A stretch of 64,000 nt of DNA from Leucocoprinus leucothites. Its lineage: Eukaryota; Basidiomycota; Agaricomycetes; Agaricales; Agaricaceae. The notes below the pieces were generated by a model, which was given only the letters and a program-made list of their open reading frames with translations, did no database searches and had not been told where the DNA came from. Below are positions 12,204-25,800 of this stretch, piece by piece. Numbering within the stretch: position 1 is the first letter of the stretch; each line of letters starts with the position of its first letter. The position numbers and the translations under genes are program-made. The DNA is taken from contig JAACJO010000011.1 in assembly GCA_013368445.1 (NCBI GenBank), forward strand, positions 744,001 to 808,000, read 5' to 3'.

Positions 12204-15052
12204 ATGAACGGGTCCGACAGTCATAACAGATTCGGATGGAGGGCCGATTCTCCGGAACTACAAGACCATAATACCATATCTCGCCAACGCTCGCGTAGTT
12301 TGGGGAATTTAGATTCGGAAAAGCGATGGCAAGGAAGCGGAAGTCAAGCTCCACAAGAGACTAGGCAGATCCGGCTTCGTGCTCAACCTGCTATATCGGA
12401 CGCACAGACATCTGCTTCAAGCACTGGTTTAACGTCAAGAGCAGGGAGATTAGGCCCAAAACCTATGGACGATGCCTGTTTCCATGGAGGTGCTGACGGA
12501 TACGAAGGACGCTATGACCGACTTTGGCGCCAGGGAGAACGGCATTACCTTACAAGCAATATTTCTGGCGACTGGGACAAAGCACCTTACCGAAACAGAG
12601 CAATGAGCGACGCGAACGGAGACGGGAGTATACCAAGCCGTTTTGGCAGTAATCAACCAGAGAACCGGGCTGGAAAGGACATTGCTGACATTATCAGCAG
12701 AAAATCTGACCCCGGTGAACCATTTTCTCGCAATTTACAAGGCACCAACGATGGATCAGACGCTTGCAATACTCAGTTTACGGCGCAACCCTATCCTCAG
12801 CCTCAGGATGCGCCATGTGCTGATCCCTCAAAGGAACAGCGGCCCAGTTATGAACAAATTAAGTGTCCTCCGGTCGCCCAGGGTCAGCCACCTGGGCCTG
12901 AGGGCACATTATCAAATCCGTGGCCCAACGAAGACGAGATCGACGCGAAGCGACAAGCTCATTGGCATAATGCATTCGCTAGGCTTAATGGTATCGCGCC
13001 GAAAAACGGGGAAGGATCTTCTACGTCTGTTCAGACCAATAAACGGAAGTGCTTCTCGCCGTTTACATTTTTTCGTCGAGTGCCATCCAGGGTTTCGAAA
13101 AACTTGGAAGGTGATACTCTACTTAGGTACACTTCTTAGTCTAGCCTCTTTCTGATTATGCGATTTTCTCGTAGATTTGACTGTCCGCCGCAATTTTCTC
13201 CTCAAGCTTGCCAAGGCACTGCTATACTTTGGGGCCCCACCTCATAGGATCGAGTCTCAGCTCGTGGCGGCAGATGCCACACTTAACACCAAGGCTGGTC
13301 TGTCCGTTCCATCTCCTCACATGTACCGAGGTCTTCTAATGTTAATTTAGAGATTGTTTATCTGCCCAATATCGTAATTGTCACAATGCATGGCATCGAG
13401 CCAGAAGAAGCGGCACGAACGTACTTTGTTCGGTCCAAGGGCCGCCTTGCCTTAACAAGTTTACACCATGTCCACTTAATTTATCGTGACGTCCTCCACG
13501 ACAGTATGGGGGCCCAAGACGGAATTGATGGTCTCAGAAAAATCCTGAGGGCGCCACCAATCTATCCACTGAAATTCAGGTGTTTCCTGGCGTTTGTATG
13601 CTCATCCATTATTTGCGTCTTGGCTTTTGGAGGTTCTGCGGTTGATATGTTTATCAGCGGTATATGCGCCTCAATATTGCAATATCTGGGACTAAGTGCA
13701 GCGAATAAAAGCTCGATGTACGCCAACGTTTACGAGTGAGTCAACCCTGATAGATTAATTCTCCACCGACCCTGATAGCATCTTCCCTAGGATCTCAGTC
13801 TCGATCTTTGTGGCGTTCGTGGCTAGAGGGCTTAGCAGTATACCAGGCCACGTCTTCTGTTACAGCGCGATATCATCTGCCGGAGTGGTTCTCATACTGC
13901 CTGGCTTTACTGTTCGTGAGTATGAAGGATTTGTTACTTGAGTATATTTGTTCAAGCAAAGCAGTGATCAGTTCTCTCGAACTCATGTCAAAGAACATAT
14001 TCTGTGGCTCTGTGCGCATAGTATACGCCATAATATACACGCTATTCCTGGTATGTGGAGTGTTCCGACATCTTAGCACTCCACAAATAACTTACAACGC
14101 ATTTTCTAGGGTTTCGGTTTGACAATCGGTTCTGATTTTTACCTGGTCCTTGACCAGGGGGCTCGCCGCCAATACTACCATAATTCGCTGGCAACCAATC
14201 TCACGTATACACACGGTCAATTTGTCTTCCCAAATTCTACCTCCCATTTTAATATGGTGAGCGGTGTCATCGGCGCTGCTCTTCACACAAACCATACGGG
14301 CGATAGTTCACTTAAAATCATCAAAGGTACGTACACCTCTATCGCAATCGATTCCGTGTTTCATTTCCGATGAGATGCTAATCACGGCCTTCCATTCATG
14401 AAGGATGTTTGAGAGAGGATTCTTGGTCGTGGTGGCGGCAGCCATTCCCCTGGTATGCCATATTCATACTAGTCCCTCTTTACTCCACTTGCTCTTCTCT
14501 TTCCAATCTCCAAGCCTGGCGAAGTATTCAACTACCGGTCATGGTTTGCTTTTCTTGTGCCGCATATGCTGCGAATAAGGCGACTAGCATCTCGTTACCC
14601 GGACGAACGGACATCGTGTCAGCGGCTGGAGCTTTTGTTATTGGACTCTTGGGCAACATCTATTCCCGTGTGGTTCGAGGAACGGCATTTACTTCTATGG
14701 TTACTGGTGTCTTATTTTTGGTCCCCGTAAGCAATTCTTGTTCTATTGTCTGGGGTTCGACGAAAATGTTCAAGCCTGGTTATCAAGTCCGGTATCGCCC
14801 AGGGTGGAGGATTGAATCAAAATTATCGCAGCTCATCGGAACAATACTCTATCGGATTTTCTCTCGCTCTCCGGATGATAAGTTTGGCGTCTGGCGTCAC
14901 CGTTGGGCTATTCGTAAGCCAAGTTTTGGGTAAGTTCATCATTCTCGTACCCACCTTTGTTGGGGAATACTCCCGAGGTTCGGAGCTAACTGCTTTCCGT
15001 CACAGTCTACTGTTTTGGCTCGCGAAAGAATGGAGCCCATTTTGCATTCTAA
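12204..15052 (+). CDS. ThrE/Prm10-like membrane protein (DUF1212 family)
   Basis: Multi-pass protein related to the threonine/serine exporter family and yeast pheromone-regulated Prm10. The first 310 residues are hydrophilic and low in conservation (Ser/Arg/Asp-rich), probably cytoplasmic. The ThrE domain starts near 13175 with FLLKLAKALLYFGAPPHRIE and continues through LPNIVIVTMHG and LRAPPIYPL. Several hydrophobic helices follow, for example CFLAFVCSSIICVLAFGG, IPGHVFCYSAISSAG and the final third with GRTDIVSAAGAFVIGLLGN and TGVLFLVP. The last exon joins after an intron at about 14932-15005 and ends YCFGSRKNGAHFAF. Yeast and bacterial relatives are implicated in amino-acid efflux, but function in basidiomycetes is unproven. 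A plus-strand AATAAA at 15203-15208 could be its polyadenylation signal. Confidence 0.87.
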
Positions 15053-15383
15053 AATTTCATATATCATACATCCATTATACACACACGCCGTGCTATACGC
15101 ACACAAACCAGGGGGAGAATATGCCCAAATAGACGAACATACTACGCTATAGAACAATATTGTAAGAGTTTAGGGGAGGTAGAACCAAGTGAGAGAGAGT
15201 CGAATAAATATATAAAACCTTGTGATGTAAGCAGAAGCTCAAAGAGGGCACTGTCATAATGATACGACGAGGAATACTAGTCATTAAACGAAAAGGGATA
15301 TATGCTATTCGAATGGGGAGTACGTGTGCGTAAGAAGCGAAGAAAAAAAAAGGTGGGAAGGGAAGGGAATGAGCCGGTACGTT
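15053..15383. other. Convergent 3' intergenic region
   Basis: Lies between the stops of the ThrE-like gene and the SNF2-RING gene. It contains AATAAA at 15203-15208 on the plus strand, a plausible poly(A) signal about 150 bp after the plus-strand stop. Nothing else was recognised. Confidence 0.45.
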
Positions 15384-18300
15384 TTACTTGAAAAGCTCTT
15401 TAAGTTCCTCCATACGTTGTTCCAAGATTTCTGCTTTCGTTCGGGTACCGAGTGTGAGATCCGCAAGTCTATTCTTTCGAGCCTGGATTTTGAGCATGCT
15501 TTCTTCAATCGATTGGGAGATGATGAACTTTGTGGAAAAAACTGGCTTCGTTTGACCCAACCGGTGCTAGAAAACCGCCGTGCCATCAGTGAAAAAAAAT
15601 ATAAACCGTGATTATCTAAAACCCACGATTCGGTCTACTGCTTGATTCTCAACAGCCGGATTCCTACACCGAAATATCAGCAATCTGCACTAAAAAAGAA
15701 CAACATTACACGCACCAACAAGGATCCATCAAAATGACTCGTTGGGCAGCCGTCAAGTTCAGGCCAACACCTCCGGCCTTGAGACTGACGAGCAACACCT
15801 CACAACCAGGATCATACTTGAGTGCATCTAGCGCCTTTGAGCGGTCTTCGCGCTTCATCGTTCCATCCAGACGATCATATCGGATTTTATGAATAAGCAG
15901 GGCGTCTTCGATTCTGGCGTTAAATATCAAGGTTAGCGCGCTTGATCGATTCCCTTTGATGGATGAATACACTCAACTTGTCAAGCATGCTCGTCCACTG
16001 GGAACTAGATGAAGAACACGTGTGAGTATCATGCGGTCATCGGCAGGATAAGAAAGAAGAGAATAGACGCGTCGGATGGAATGGAAGGGGGAAAAAGATT
16101 AGAACAGCAACTCCGGGAATGACTGGGGCAAAGGGAAAAACAGATGAAAGGAAGCAAGGGTAAGAGGGCACAGGTAGAGCAAAGCGGAAAGGAAGGAGAA
16201 AAGTAAAATAAGCCAAAGGGACTCACAATACAACAGTCTTAGTAACATTTTCCGTCGATCCATTCCCATCCCTATCTACAATCTGAACATCTAGTCCAGC
16301 AGGATTATAATTCTCCGAATGAGGATTCTCCACCGACAATGGTAAAAGCCGCTGAATAAGCGCTTTAATCTTGGTCGACTTTTCACAGATTTCGCGCTGA
16401 AGAATCAGCGTCGCTTGTTCTCGGGGGGTGACGTTGGGCAAAGGAGGCTGATGATAAGGCGGTGGAGGTGGTGCAAGTGGTGGAAGACCAAGGAGAGAAG
16501 AGTCGGAAAAGACGTCCATCTCTAGTTTCATTTCTTCTTCTCGTTTGAACTGTTCAGGAGCGAGTCCACTACCACTGCCAGTGGCGGTAGCAGTCTCATC
16601 GTTAAGATACGGAGGCGAATGAAACGTCGTTAAGGGTGGAGACTGTCCCAGGTCGAACTTGATATCCATTTCTTGCCTGTAATGCTCGAATGCGGGAGCG
16701 AAGTCCTGGTCTTGGCTGAACGTCTGTCCATGCTCCATTTCATCCAGTGCAAAGCCTTCTCCCATTACAGAGTTGACGTCCGTTTCCTGCATGAACCCCC
16801 CTAATCCATGCTCGGCAACATCCATTTCCTGCTTGAAGCCATCCCCTTCCTGTTGCTGCTGAGTTGGTCTAGGAGTCGGATAATACTCCGCATGTGCTTG
16901 CACCTGCTGCGCCTGTACATGAGTTTGAGTTTGAGTTTGAGTTTGAGCCTGAGCATGAGCCTGCTGCTCCTGCACCAACATCATCTCGATTTCCTGTACC
17001 CTCTTCTCCAACTTCTTCATCCTATCCTCCTTCGTCTCCTTCTTCGCCTTCTTCCCCTCTCCACCACCCGCACTGGCATCAACAATCATATCAGGTTTAA
17101 TCTCCACCACATCCGTCGGTACCACAAGCTCCGTCTGACACGTCGAACACTGTCGTATCGTCGTTGAACCTGATGGCATATCTGGCCATCCGGGGCATAT
17201 CGAACTTCTGAAACACTCTATACAGAACAGGTGTTGGCATCTTGTCAGAATGGTTCGAGGGCCAGCTGTTGCCGCCGCCATGGTAGGGGTAGACGAGGGA
17301 CTACTCGCTCGAGTAGGCGCACGAGATGACGTCTGTCCTTTCGACTTCCTCCCTCTTTTACTCGGCGGTGGTCCATCCATCGTTGACGCCGAAAACGTAG
17401 CACCCCCATCATTGGTAGTAGCGGCGGCACCCTCAGCAATCGAACCCAACTCCTCACCACACTCCGTACACTGTGTCGTCATCGCCTCTCTCAAAATCGC
17501 AAAAATCGCACTCGCCCTCTCCCTATTAATACCCTCCTTTGCAATCTTGTCCACCACATCCTCATACGACATCCCAGCAATCCCAATAGTAGCGTTTGCC
17601 TTGCTAGCATCAAGCAAATCCCGATGATCGCAAATTTGCCTGAGTCTCAACAGCTTTTGTAATATGCCGACATAATTCTTCATGACCTGGTTCTTCCTCG
17701 ACAAATCTGTAAACTCGGCTTTGGACTCGGTGAAATATTGGTTATAAATCTCCATTTCCGATTGGCTCATTTCGAGACGGACGAGTTTGTCTTCACGTGG
17801 TGGAAGAGCAAGGATAGGTCGGCCGTCTGGAGTACGGGATTCTTTTGTTCGGCGGAGGGTAATGGTGTCCATGACGGTGCGTAGGCGGATGATGCCTTCG
17901 CGCTGACCGAATTTAGCTGGGGCGGAGATGTGTTTTGTCCATACATTTTTGTCATCGAAGGGGGTGAGGCGGAGGAATTTGATGAGTGCGAACATGTCAT
18001 CTAGTTTGTTCTGGACTGGGGTACCAGTGAGACAGAGTCGGCGGTCGGCGATAAGGTCGCAAGATGCTCGACAGCCAACGGTTTGGATTTCTTTAATTGA
18101 ACTTGAAAAGGCATAAGTTATTCAATCACAATAAGAGGGGGAAGAACACGAACTGGGCTTCGTCTAGGACAACTCTAAACCAATGAATGCTCTGCAACGG
18201 ACTCGCAATCTCCGTATTCGAAACAGTCGTCATCGGTTTCTTCCTCTTCGTCCCTCCAGTCTTCTTGGCTGCAGGTTTTGTTGGTTCAAGGGACATCCCA

Positions 18301-20752
18301 CCCGTCTGGACTTCAACAATCTCCAAATCTGGATCCGCTCCTCCTCCTCCCACTCCTCCCATTCTTCCCCTGTCAATTCCACCATCACTACTCCCGCCAC
18401 CATCCCCTTCCTCGGTCTGACTTTGTGCAGTCCTATTCTGCTTCGAAAACTCTGAAGCCAGGGTGGCATAAGTCGTTATAACCGCATCAAAGTCCGCCAA
18501 GAATGTTGGATCGGGTCTCCGCGCATTTCCATGATAAATATACACCCTCATCGGTGTACCGTCTCTCACCCGGAGAGATTTGTCTGGCTTGGCTGTATGT
18601 GCGTGGGCAGTCGAAGTCGAAGCCGAGGATGACGAAGATTGTGATGGTGTGGCTGCGCCTGTGGTTGGATCAGCAGGTGTAGAATCAGGCGTGTTTGTGC
18701 CGTTGGTTGAAGAAGTCGTAGCAGTGGCCGCTGTAGTTGCGCTGCCGGGGCAGATCCCATTACCGCCTACAACCGTCACTTCACCACGCCAATGTTCCCG
18801 GAACTGGTCTTCCCAATTGGCAACGGTGGATAATGGGCAGATAATGAGCGTTGCGCGACTTCGCGCTTTGATCCGGCACGCTCGAACATACTCAGCGTCA
18901 GCCTTTTCCTGCTCCCTTTCTGCTTTCTTTGCTTTAAGATCCTTATTTGATGATGGAGTAGGAGACTCAGGCATGCCCCATACCGCACCCGCAAACTGTG
19001 CTGCATTCGGGTGTTGTGGTTTCTTGGGTGGCTGCTGCGGTTGTTCCAACGGCTGGGCCGCGAAACTCTTTGCAGACTGCAACGTTGCAGCAATTAGGGA
19101 TACGCAGGTGATAGTCTTTCCTAGACCCATCTAGTCAACGGAGTCAGTAAGGGTGGGACCCAAAAATAAATTTCTGACATACATCATCTGCCAAAATAGC
19201 ACCTTTCGCCTCCTTTGGTTGTTCCGCGGTCTCTTCTTCGGTTACGACGTTGACCCATTGCCTTTGTTGAGTCATAGGATCGATGTGACTGCGCCATAGA
19301 GTAGAGAACTGTCCATCCTGCATAGGCTTCTCGTGTTCGCGATCAAGCAAGAATGTTAGTGCCTTTTTCTGGTGTGGATACAATCTAGTTGCAACATCAG
19401 AATCTGGACAAGAACAAACAAAAAAACGCCATGATGAGCATCTTTTGCATCGCATCCATGATAGATCAATGACTTACTTGGTTCCGTTTCAGCCAATTCA
19501 ACACCATCTTTGAGGTTCCTAAACAGTTCATCAACCTGGGTTCTCTGGACATCCTGGGTTTTGCCAATCGCTGGGACAGGGGTGTAGAGCCGATTGTTTG
19601 GCATCGTGCGACTGGCATGGCCTCCAGGGGGCGGATTATGGGGATTGTAGTATGGATAAGAGGCGAGGCGGCAATCATGATCATAAGGCGGCGTCGGGTG
19701 ATCCAACAGCAAATTGCACTGCTGTAGATAGTTGCCAACAACTGTGATATTCCCCTTGGGCGTATAGACGAGTAGTTGCATGTGTATGACTGGCAACTAA
19801 ACGAAACGAGTATGAGCGAGTAGTGCAAAAAAACCACGCATGCACGGAGAATGAGCACCAGAACACGCACATTAGGTTTTCCCCTGCGAATCTTAGCCTC
19901 GAGGCGAATCAAACCTTTGCCCAACATCCCGCCGAGATGATTCGCAACCCTCTGCTCAACCACACCAAAACTTTCTCCAGATATTACTTCGCCATTCGGA
20001 CTACGCTCCGTAGGCGTGCGTATATGTATTGTCTCGGTATTTTGGCCCGTCCGGTTGGGATTATGTTCGTAATGGAGCCTCACGGGAGCCCACTCTGCTT
20101 CGAGCGAGGGGTCGCGAGACATTAAATATTGAATAGGATAGAGAATAAGAGCATTGGCTGAGAGTTGACCTATACAAACGGGAGTCTTGGGTGGGTCATC
20201 TGGCCTGACTGGGGTGAGGCCTGGCGGGATGTTCTGTGGTGTAGATGGGGGAGGAGATGGCGAGTCGGTGAGATCGATGACCTGAGGACCTGCATGGGGT
20301 GGCAGCAGTGGTGGAGGAGGAAGAGACTGCCTATGATGATCTTGAAAGGGAAAAGGGGGAGGTGGGGGTAGATTCTGGTGGTGATGATGGTGGTGGTGAA
20401 GCTGTTGGTGCTGTTGAGGGACGACAAGGGAGGGAAGACTCTGGGAAAAGGGGTGGTTGTGGCGATGGGGATAATGGTTCATGAGTGGACGATAAGGAAG
20501 AGGAAAGGGAGAAGAGGCAAGTGGAGGGATGGGAGGGAGAGAAGACTGGGGGCGAGAACCAAAGTCATCGCGCGCTGAATCTCTGCCCATGTCTTGCACA
20601 CTTTCTTCACGAGTCCGTATAGATCTCTGCTCACTCCACTGCCCAACACTTCCACCCGTCTCCTCCTCGTCCACTGTCAGGTCAATCGGGTTATTCCGCG
20701 AGTGTATGTTCAGACTCGATATCGGTGCCGTCGACCCAGCAGTCGTAGCCAT
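15384..20752 (-). CDS. SNF2-family ATPase with RING finger (Rad5/Rad16/HLTF type)
   Basis: Predicted nuclear DNA translocase with ubiquitin-ligase RING, the architecture used in post-replication or nucleotide-excision repair. From ATG 20752: a Ser/Pro/His-rich tail containing an IDLTVDEEE motif that may bind SUMO; a HIRAN-like block starting VCIGQLSANALILYP; then the SNF2 N-lobe with LYPHQKKALTFLLDRE, Walker A ADDMGLGKT (about 19130) and a DEAQ box (about 18160). The RING begins CTECGEELG and resumes CQHLFCIECF...CSTCQTEL, with some 60 low-complexity residues inserted after the first CxxC. The helicase C-lobe includes DRLDGTMKREDR and LLVSLKAGGVGLNLTAA, ending EQRMEELKELFK at 15384. A further insertion of roughly 200 residues, with a (TQ)n repeat at 16920-16970, separates RING and C-lobe. 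Closest by architecture to HLTF/Rad5; it could also be the Rad16 branch. Confidence 0.9.
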
Positions 20753-20992
20753 CGCGAGCGCGAATATAGAGATGTGTAGAGAGAACGCACTCACTCAGCT
20801 TTTCGGCACAGGCCTTACCCATCAACGCTGACAAAGCAGTATTTACGCGCTTACCTGTTCCTCTCTCTTCGGACTGCTTTCAAATCTCGACAGCTGGAAT
20901 GGACTCAGAACCAACATATCTCATATTTTCTCATATTCTATGTACCAGTCTCAAAAACACATATACTACTAATGTCCAACTTCCACACGCCC

Positions 20993-22563
20993 CTAAGTCC
21001 ACCCCATCGAATAGTAGGCCTGCCGTGCCGCTTCTTCCTTTGCAATCTGCTTGCTGCTGCCCTTGCCCTTGCCCTTGGGAATCCCGTTGACTACGCAAAA
21101 CAAAATTAATAACTCATATCCCACAGCTCGGCCATCTCGCCCTAATAGAGAATAATCAAAAAATACATACCAAGACATTCCACAGACCATTGCCCAGCGT
21201 GCGCAGGTCCTTCAAACTCGGCAGAGTAGTCGACCTTGACGCCCCGCTGCGCCGCGGACTGGTTAAACATGGGCAGAAACGGTGCATTCGGGGTCGCAGG
21301 CGCCAAAGGATTCGGCCTATGAGTCGATGTCACCGGTCCATATCCCGTACTCGCGTGACTCTTTTGCGCCTGTTGCGCCTGGTTTGCAGTCACCGCTCGT
21401 AGGTGTGGAGATTGCGACAGCTTCGTCAAAGACTGGAACAGCGCATTGAGATTGCCCATCTGCGACGACGGTGCAGACAAACTGCCCCCTCCTGATGAAG
21501 ACGACGTTCCACCTCCATTGTTCGTGTTCTGATACATCGATGGCCTGTTCGACATGTGTGGCGGCATCTGACGAGCGGGATATGTAGAAGGGTATGGTTG
21601 TTGCGATCCGTTCAGATACGGAGCCGTGGGCGAGTATGCCTGGGTAGTAGCAGACGAAGAGGTTGTGTTCGAAGTGGACGTCGACGTTGACACGCTGGAC
21701 GGCGTCGGAGATAACGCAGCGAAGGAGGTCAAGGACGAGTTGGTAGGCTCGTTCTTGATCTTCTTCGCCGGCGGTACATCCGATCCCGTACCCGCTGCCC
21801 CTGCTCCTGACGATGACGTCGCCGTCGTTGGTGTAGAAGTGCCTTGCTGCTCATGATATTGTACAAGCAGTTCAATCCACTTCCCCACCACATCTTGTCC
21901 AGATTGTCGAAATACAGCCCCAACGTAAGCACAGAATACCCTTCGGCATTCCTAACATCCTCTTAATCAATCAAATCTGTCCAATCCTAAAATCGTGCGA
22001 CAATCGCGCCCACGCACCTCAGGTGCCTCACGTTTCGACTTGTATTCAGCACGACATATTATCCTCGAAGCCATCGAGTAAGATTTTACCCATCCTTGTA
22101 TTACATCGTTATTCACTATCCTTTGCATCTGATCCTGCACCAATATCATACCGCCCTTAGCAAAACACCACACAATGCAACAAGTAGATCGAGGCACACA
22201 TACCTCGATGTCTTCACCGGACAAAAACGGCTGCTTCTTGAGCAAAGCCAACGTCACCGCGGTATCTAAAACCTTTTCTCCTAGTTTAGCCAGCCGTCTA
22301 TTATCCAGGAAGTCCTCTGGCTTCGTAGTATTCGGCGGGCGCAGGGACTCGTGCGTGTACACCTCGAGTACGAGATCCGCACCGATCTTAGGTAGACGAG
22401 GGATGTCCAATTCACTCGTCGACGTCCGGGGAAATTCTCCAGATCGAGGTCGTTTCAGACTCGCGGCGGAGAATGTCCCCAACGGTAGAGAGGGATGTGC
22501 ATGTTGCATCGAGGGGCTGGGAGGAAGGAAGCGGAGGTCGTGGTAATAGAGTGAAAGGTGCAA
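20993..22563 (-). CDS. RNase III-like (degenerate) plus double-stranded RNA-binding protein
   Basis: Two RNA-related domains separated by a long Ser/Thr/Pro/Asn-rich linker. Near the N-terminus, LVLEVYTHESL followed by DFLDNRRLAKLGEKVLDTAV and LLKKQPFLSGEDIE matches the helical core of RNase III domains. At the family signature (N-E-R-L-E-F-L-G-D-x-V-L-D) this protein reads N-R-R-L-A-K-L-G-E-K-V-L-D, so several acidic metal ligands are replaced; it may be non-catalytic. The C-terminus is a dsRBD: VDYSAEFEGPAHAGQWSVECL, an intron, then VNGIPKGKGKGSSKQIAKEEAARQAY, ending SMGWT. Start is ATG 22563 or the downstream ATG 22509. It lies between two chromatin-type helicases on the same strand. The dsRBD call is firm; the RNase III call is moderate. 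A role as an RNA-binding cofactor or ribosomal-type RNase III relative is inference. Confidence 0.75.
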
Positions 22564-22847
22564 GCTGTGCAGTTGTGCTTCTCCAACGTGATCGCCACCT
22601 TACCAACGACCCAATGACACGCTTCTCCCACGTTCGGAGCTAGCCGTCCCGCGAGTCCAACTCGAAAAGCCAGGCTTCGATTACCCTTTATGGAAACTTC
22701 ATTCCCATCACAATCTTGTCATTTTAACTCTCAATGATTCACAACAACAGCACGAGTCATCCGAGATCCAAGCATATTACCAACTAAAACTACGGTACAT
22801 AAGTGTCGGGCGTGTACGATATATTAACAAACAAGGCTATAAAATTT

Positions 22848-25800
22848 CTAATCCACCTGCATCTCCATTTCACGAAACTTGGCTTTTCTCAGCAATTTTC
22901 GAAGAATATCTGCCACATCACCCTTTCCACCAATTTGTTCTAGACGTTCTATTTGTCGTGATATGCTGTGGAATGACGTCAGATCAAGCATGGTTTGTTT
23001 GGAAATCAACTGCGCACCTTTTTGATCCAGCGAGTACCGCAGGACAGTCCTTCACCAAGTGGGTCGGGGAAGTCTCACAAACTGGGCACTTGATATCTCC
23101 ATTATCGTAGCCTTTGCTTTTCTTCACAGGTATAGCCGCAGGGGTAGAAATCTGTCTTGACGAAGAGCTCATGGTGGCAATGGCGGGGCGGGATGATGAG
23201 GAAGATGATGATGAGGTCTTTGGCACTTCCGGCATAGTCTGCGGTTGTACAAATTGGAACTGACGTGAAGCTTGTTGCGGCTGCGGCTGGGCAAGTGGCT
23301 CTTGGACGTGTTGCCGTACGGGCGCCGCATTATTGATAAACGTCGGTTTACTGAGCGCAGGATTCGGGTTTGCCGGTTGAGGCTTCATCGGGTGTAGCGG
23401 CTGGCCTGCAATTAACGATAGATGTCCACGAGAGTATAGCACCTCATCAATGACTCTGATGGCAGCGCTCTATTTTTATCATCAGAAAATCGCGTAGCAA
23501 TTCCAACGCACTGAAAACACTTACCCGGACTTCCCAAGGTTCATCGTCTGCATGGAGAATCAAAATCTCCCGGTAATCCCGAAGGTTCTCAGAACTGTGT
23601 GTCATGTAACACTCGCCCTCACCATGCCGCTCTCCACATAAACCACACTCCTGAATAGGCTTTGGCTTAGGAAGCTTATGCTTTGCCTTCGGTTTAGGAA
23701 GAGGAGGAACGAAATTAACGTCTGTCGAGTCTTGCACTGGAGGGATTCTGTGTCGAAGATAGGGTGGAAGCTCAATATCATCGTCGTCCTGTAGGGCGTC
23801 TCCCATGGCGACATCACTGCTATCATCAATCGACTCTTCACCATCAGAGCCAGTATACGCAGAACCAGAGGCATCTGATCTGGAACCTTTCTTCGCCTTT
23901 TTCGGCTTCTTGGCCAACTGCTCTCCCTCTGGCATGTCATTGGCACCCATCTTTCTCTATAACGTATTTCAATACACCGTCAGAACTATTAGAGGCACAA
24001 CGACTAACCTTGGCAACTGCGGCAGCTTTTCGACGCCCACGACCCGACTCGGCTTCGGCTTTTGCAACCTCCTTTGCTCGTTCAGCTTCAATCTGTTTCA
24101 ACGCCGTAGCCCAAGAATCAGCCTGATCATTATCCTCAATTTCCTCAAGACTATCCCTATCCGCAGCCCAAATCTTTGCAAACGAGAAAGTCTGCCCCTC
24201 TTTGGGTTTATCTTCTTCATCACCCTCGACTTCGGTTTTTTCGATGAGCTTCAAGATGTCCTGATCCGAATCTACAGATTTAATAAATGAGCTTTCGGAT
24301 CACACGAAATACCTGAATTGCTCACAGGTAATGTCACGTGCACTGTCGGACTCGTCAAACAGCTTCTGTGCTCCATAAGTCAGAATAGACTGGATATCTT
24401 CGCCTGCCCCATCATCATCTTGATCCATCTTTTGTACAATGAGATGATCAAGTACAAGTTTCTTCTTCCCAATCTGCATGATACGGTCTATCACAACTAC
24501 TTTAGCCTCAAGCATTGATTTCAACTCTGATCAGACTTACCTTCTGGAGAATCTTTGACCATAAGCTTGAATACAAGACACGTCTTCTTCTGACCATAAC
24601 GATATGCGCGAGCAATAGCCTTGAAACGATTAGCATCTATCACAAATACTACAATGCAATGAAAATACCTGTAAGTCTTGATGAGGGTTGAAGTCGGGAT
24701 CAAAGATGATCACGGTGTCAGCGCTCTGAAAAGCTCATAAGTACTTGCTCATCCATCTGTCAAATAAACCTTACAAAGAGATTAATACCAACACCCTACG
24801 CCTAATCAACACACGCTCGCTGAGCCAAATTCAAAAACGTACCCCAGCACGAGTCGTCAAGAGATAAACAAACACATCAGACCCAGGTTTATTGAACTCG
24901 TCCATTCCCTTCTGTCTTTCTGTCCCTTTCGTGCTTCCGTCCTTAAAAATGCATCAGTACTCTTTCATTCAAGGACACCGCTCGGTAAACACAGACTTAC
25001 CAGACGCAAATACTTGAGCCCTTCTCCAGCCAAGAAATCCTCAATAATATCCAACGCAATCACAAACTTAACAGATCCATCAATACTACCATTCAACCCA
25101 CAAGAATGAGGTATTGATCACCTGGCTGAACAGTAATACCCGATGTCCACGCTCCTTCAACTGAGGCAACAAAGACTTCAACAATCGAAGTTTGGCACTT
25201 CCATATATCAACTTCGCATGCGCTTCTTCTTTGGAAAGACCTTTCGGTTCGATATCCTGAGAATAAAGATAGGGGTGCTGTAAACACCTAGATGAACTAT
25301 CAACACAAGTCAAACGATTAGAACACGAGTATTACATACTTTCTCATGTGCATTAGCACGTTGTTCAGTTTCCCTTTGATATTACCAAGCGATTTTTGCG
25401 TTAAACCGTTCAAAAGGTTGAGATTGTGCGCTATCACAAACTGCGCGTAAGAAACGCCTCTCTTTACAAAAGCGAGAAGACAACTCACTATAGATCGATT
25501 GGAAAACCTCCTTTTGCAAAGGCGTCATAGAAACAGGAACAATAACTTCATTCTACAGACAAAGGCGTCAATGGATCGAATATTTAAGTGACAAACTTAA
25601 AAAGATCATACCTTGGCCGGGAGCGTTAACACTTCACTCTTGATTCTCCGCAAGAAATACGGTCTTAATCGATTATGCAGTTCTTTGATACTGTCCTCGT
25701 TGAGGACAGCATACTCTTTCTCTAAGCCCTCGAGGTCGGACCATTCCTTAGGATCAAGGAAATTCATAAGGTTGAAGAGTTCACGAATGTTATTGTTCAG

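Noticed and set aside
16918..16960. Repeated TTTGAG hexamers as a telomere-like or regulatory repeat
   Set aside because: They code for the (TQ)n tract of the SNF2-RING protein on the minus strand.
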